From Micromonospora sp. FIMYZ51 (GTDB taxonomy: Bacteria; Actinomycetota; Actinomycetes; Mycobacteriales; Micromonosporaceae), in the NCBI RefSeq assembly GCF_038246755.1, contig NZ_CP134706.1, forward strand, positions 6,513,501 through 6,577,500: a stretch of 64,000 nucleotides of DNA, read 5' to 3'. Shown piece after piece: positions 63,755-64,000 of this stretch. Both the position numbers and the translations under genes were made by a program. Numbering within the stretch: the stretch's first letter is position 1; each line of letters opens with the position of its first letter. Below the pieces are notes generated by a model. That model searched no databases, was not told the DNA's origin, and saw only the letters and a list, made by a program, of their open reading frames with translations.

Positions 63755-64000
63755 TCATCGGCCGGTCGCCAGCAAGTGCTCGGCCAGGGCCAGGTCGAAG
63801 GGCCGGGTGATCTTCAAGGCGTGGTCCGAGCCGGGTACGCAGAACACCGGTACGCCCTGCTTCTCCACCAACCCGGCGTCGTCGGTGAGCGCGGAGCCGG
63901 CGGCGGCGTGCGCAGCGGCGAGCACCGATCGGCGGAAGCCCTGCGGGGTCTGTACGGCTCGCAGGGCGGAGCGGTCGACCGTGCCGAGCACCGTCCCGCC
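63755..64000 (-). CDS. ispD: 2-C-methyl-D-erythritol 4-phosphate cytidylyltransferase, 3' part
   Basis: The window ends inside this gene, so only the last 80 or so codons are present. They read [40 protein letters not shown] and [28 protein letters not shown] and KIT are the C-terminal IspD signatures. It makes CDP-ME from MEP and CTP. The 5' end lies beyond 64000. Confidence 0.93.
   Translation of the reverse strand, partial: GGTVLGTVDRSALRAVQTPQGFRRSVLAAAHAAAGSALTDDAGLVEKQGVPVFCVPGSDHALKITRPFDLALAEHLLATGR

Overview
The window is high-GC actinobacterial DNA and looks like a Micromonospora or close relative (Micromonosporaceae). The support is: dense GTG/ATG genes with 1-4 nt overlaps; actinomycete families (DUF4032, DUF397, CGNR zinc finger, MsiK-type ATPase, AfsR/SARP regulators, MSMEG_6728 family); and a short palindromic element, AAGGAAGGGCCCCTT-like, at four intergenic sites. 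The genus is an inference; no rRNA gene is present to prove it.

Layout. 0.2-3.5 kb: amino-sugar operon (SIS protein, ROK kinase with a Thr/Gly insert, NagA). 3.5-7.4 kb: DUF4032 kinase-like protein, PAP2 phosphatase, APC permease, membrane-anchored hypothetical. 7.5-11.0 kb: two-component system, a secreted AA10 chitin LPMO and a DUF305 lipoprotein. The LPMO and the nagA operon together suggest chitin use.

11.0-22.2 kb: a 10.8 kb genomic island bracketed by a 361-bp direct repeat (one mismatch) of the 3' part of a TrkA/RCK channel gene; the intact gene lies on the right. The island carries a decayed Rhs/YD-repeat polymorphic-toxin locus: a collapsed upstream scaffold gene, an rhs gene split by an internal deletion, a Hint domain, a C-terminal toxin with its immunity gene, and two displaced toxin-immunity cassettes. 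It also carries two toxin-antitoxin modules. Three of the five toxins are frameshifted while every antitoxin or immunity gene stays open. Tandem 12-bp motifs bracket both toxin-antitoxin modules at the same 1144-bp distance. No integrase or transposase is visible.

23.5-39.8 kb: mostly ordinary chromosome. It holds a MSMEG_6728-like protein, a carotenoid-type FAD oxidoreductase, a TetR/peroxiredoxin pair around a palindromic operator, a crotonase, tRNA-Thr(TGT), msiK, the cysS-rlmB operon, an IclR regulator, a DUF559-like protein, a subtilisin-like protease, a truncated HAD gene, an EamA transporter, a CGNR regulator and fumC. 39.8-47.7 kb: two tandem, overlapping AfsR/SARP regulators with regularly spaced heptamers upstream, then a class I fumarase.

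47.7-64 kb: two membrane-anchored PQQ-like propeller proteins, an MFS exporter with a divergent ArsR-type regulator, and a tyrosine/homogentisate degradation region (Lrp regulator, hppD, an aromatic/histidinol-phosphate aminotransferase, fahA, an unknown protein, hmgA). DUF397 and SRPBCC proteins, a TPR membrane protein, ispF and the 3' part of ispD complete the window.
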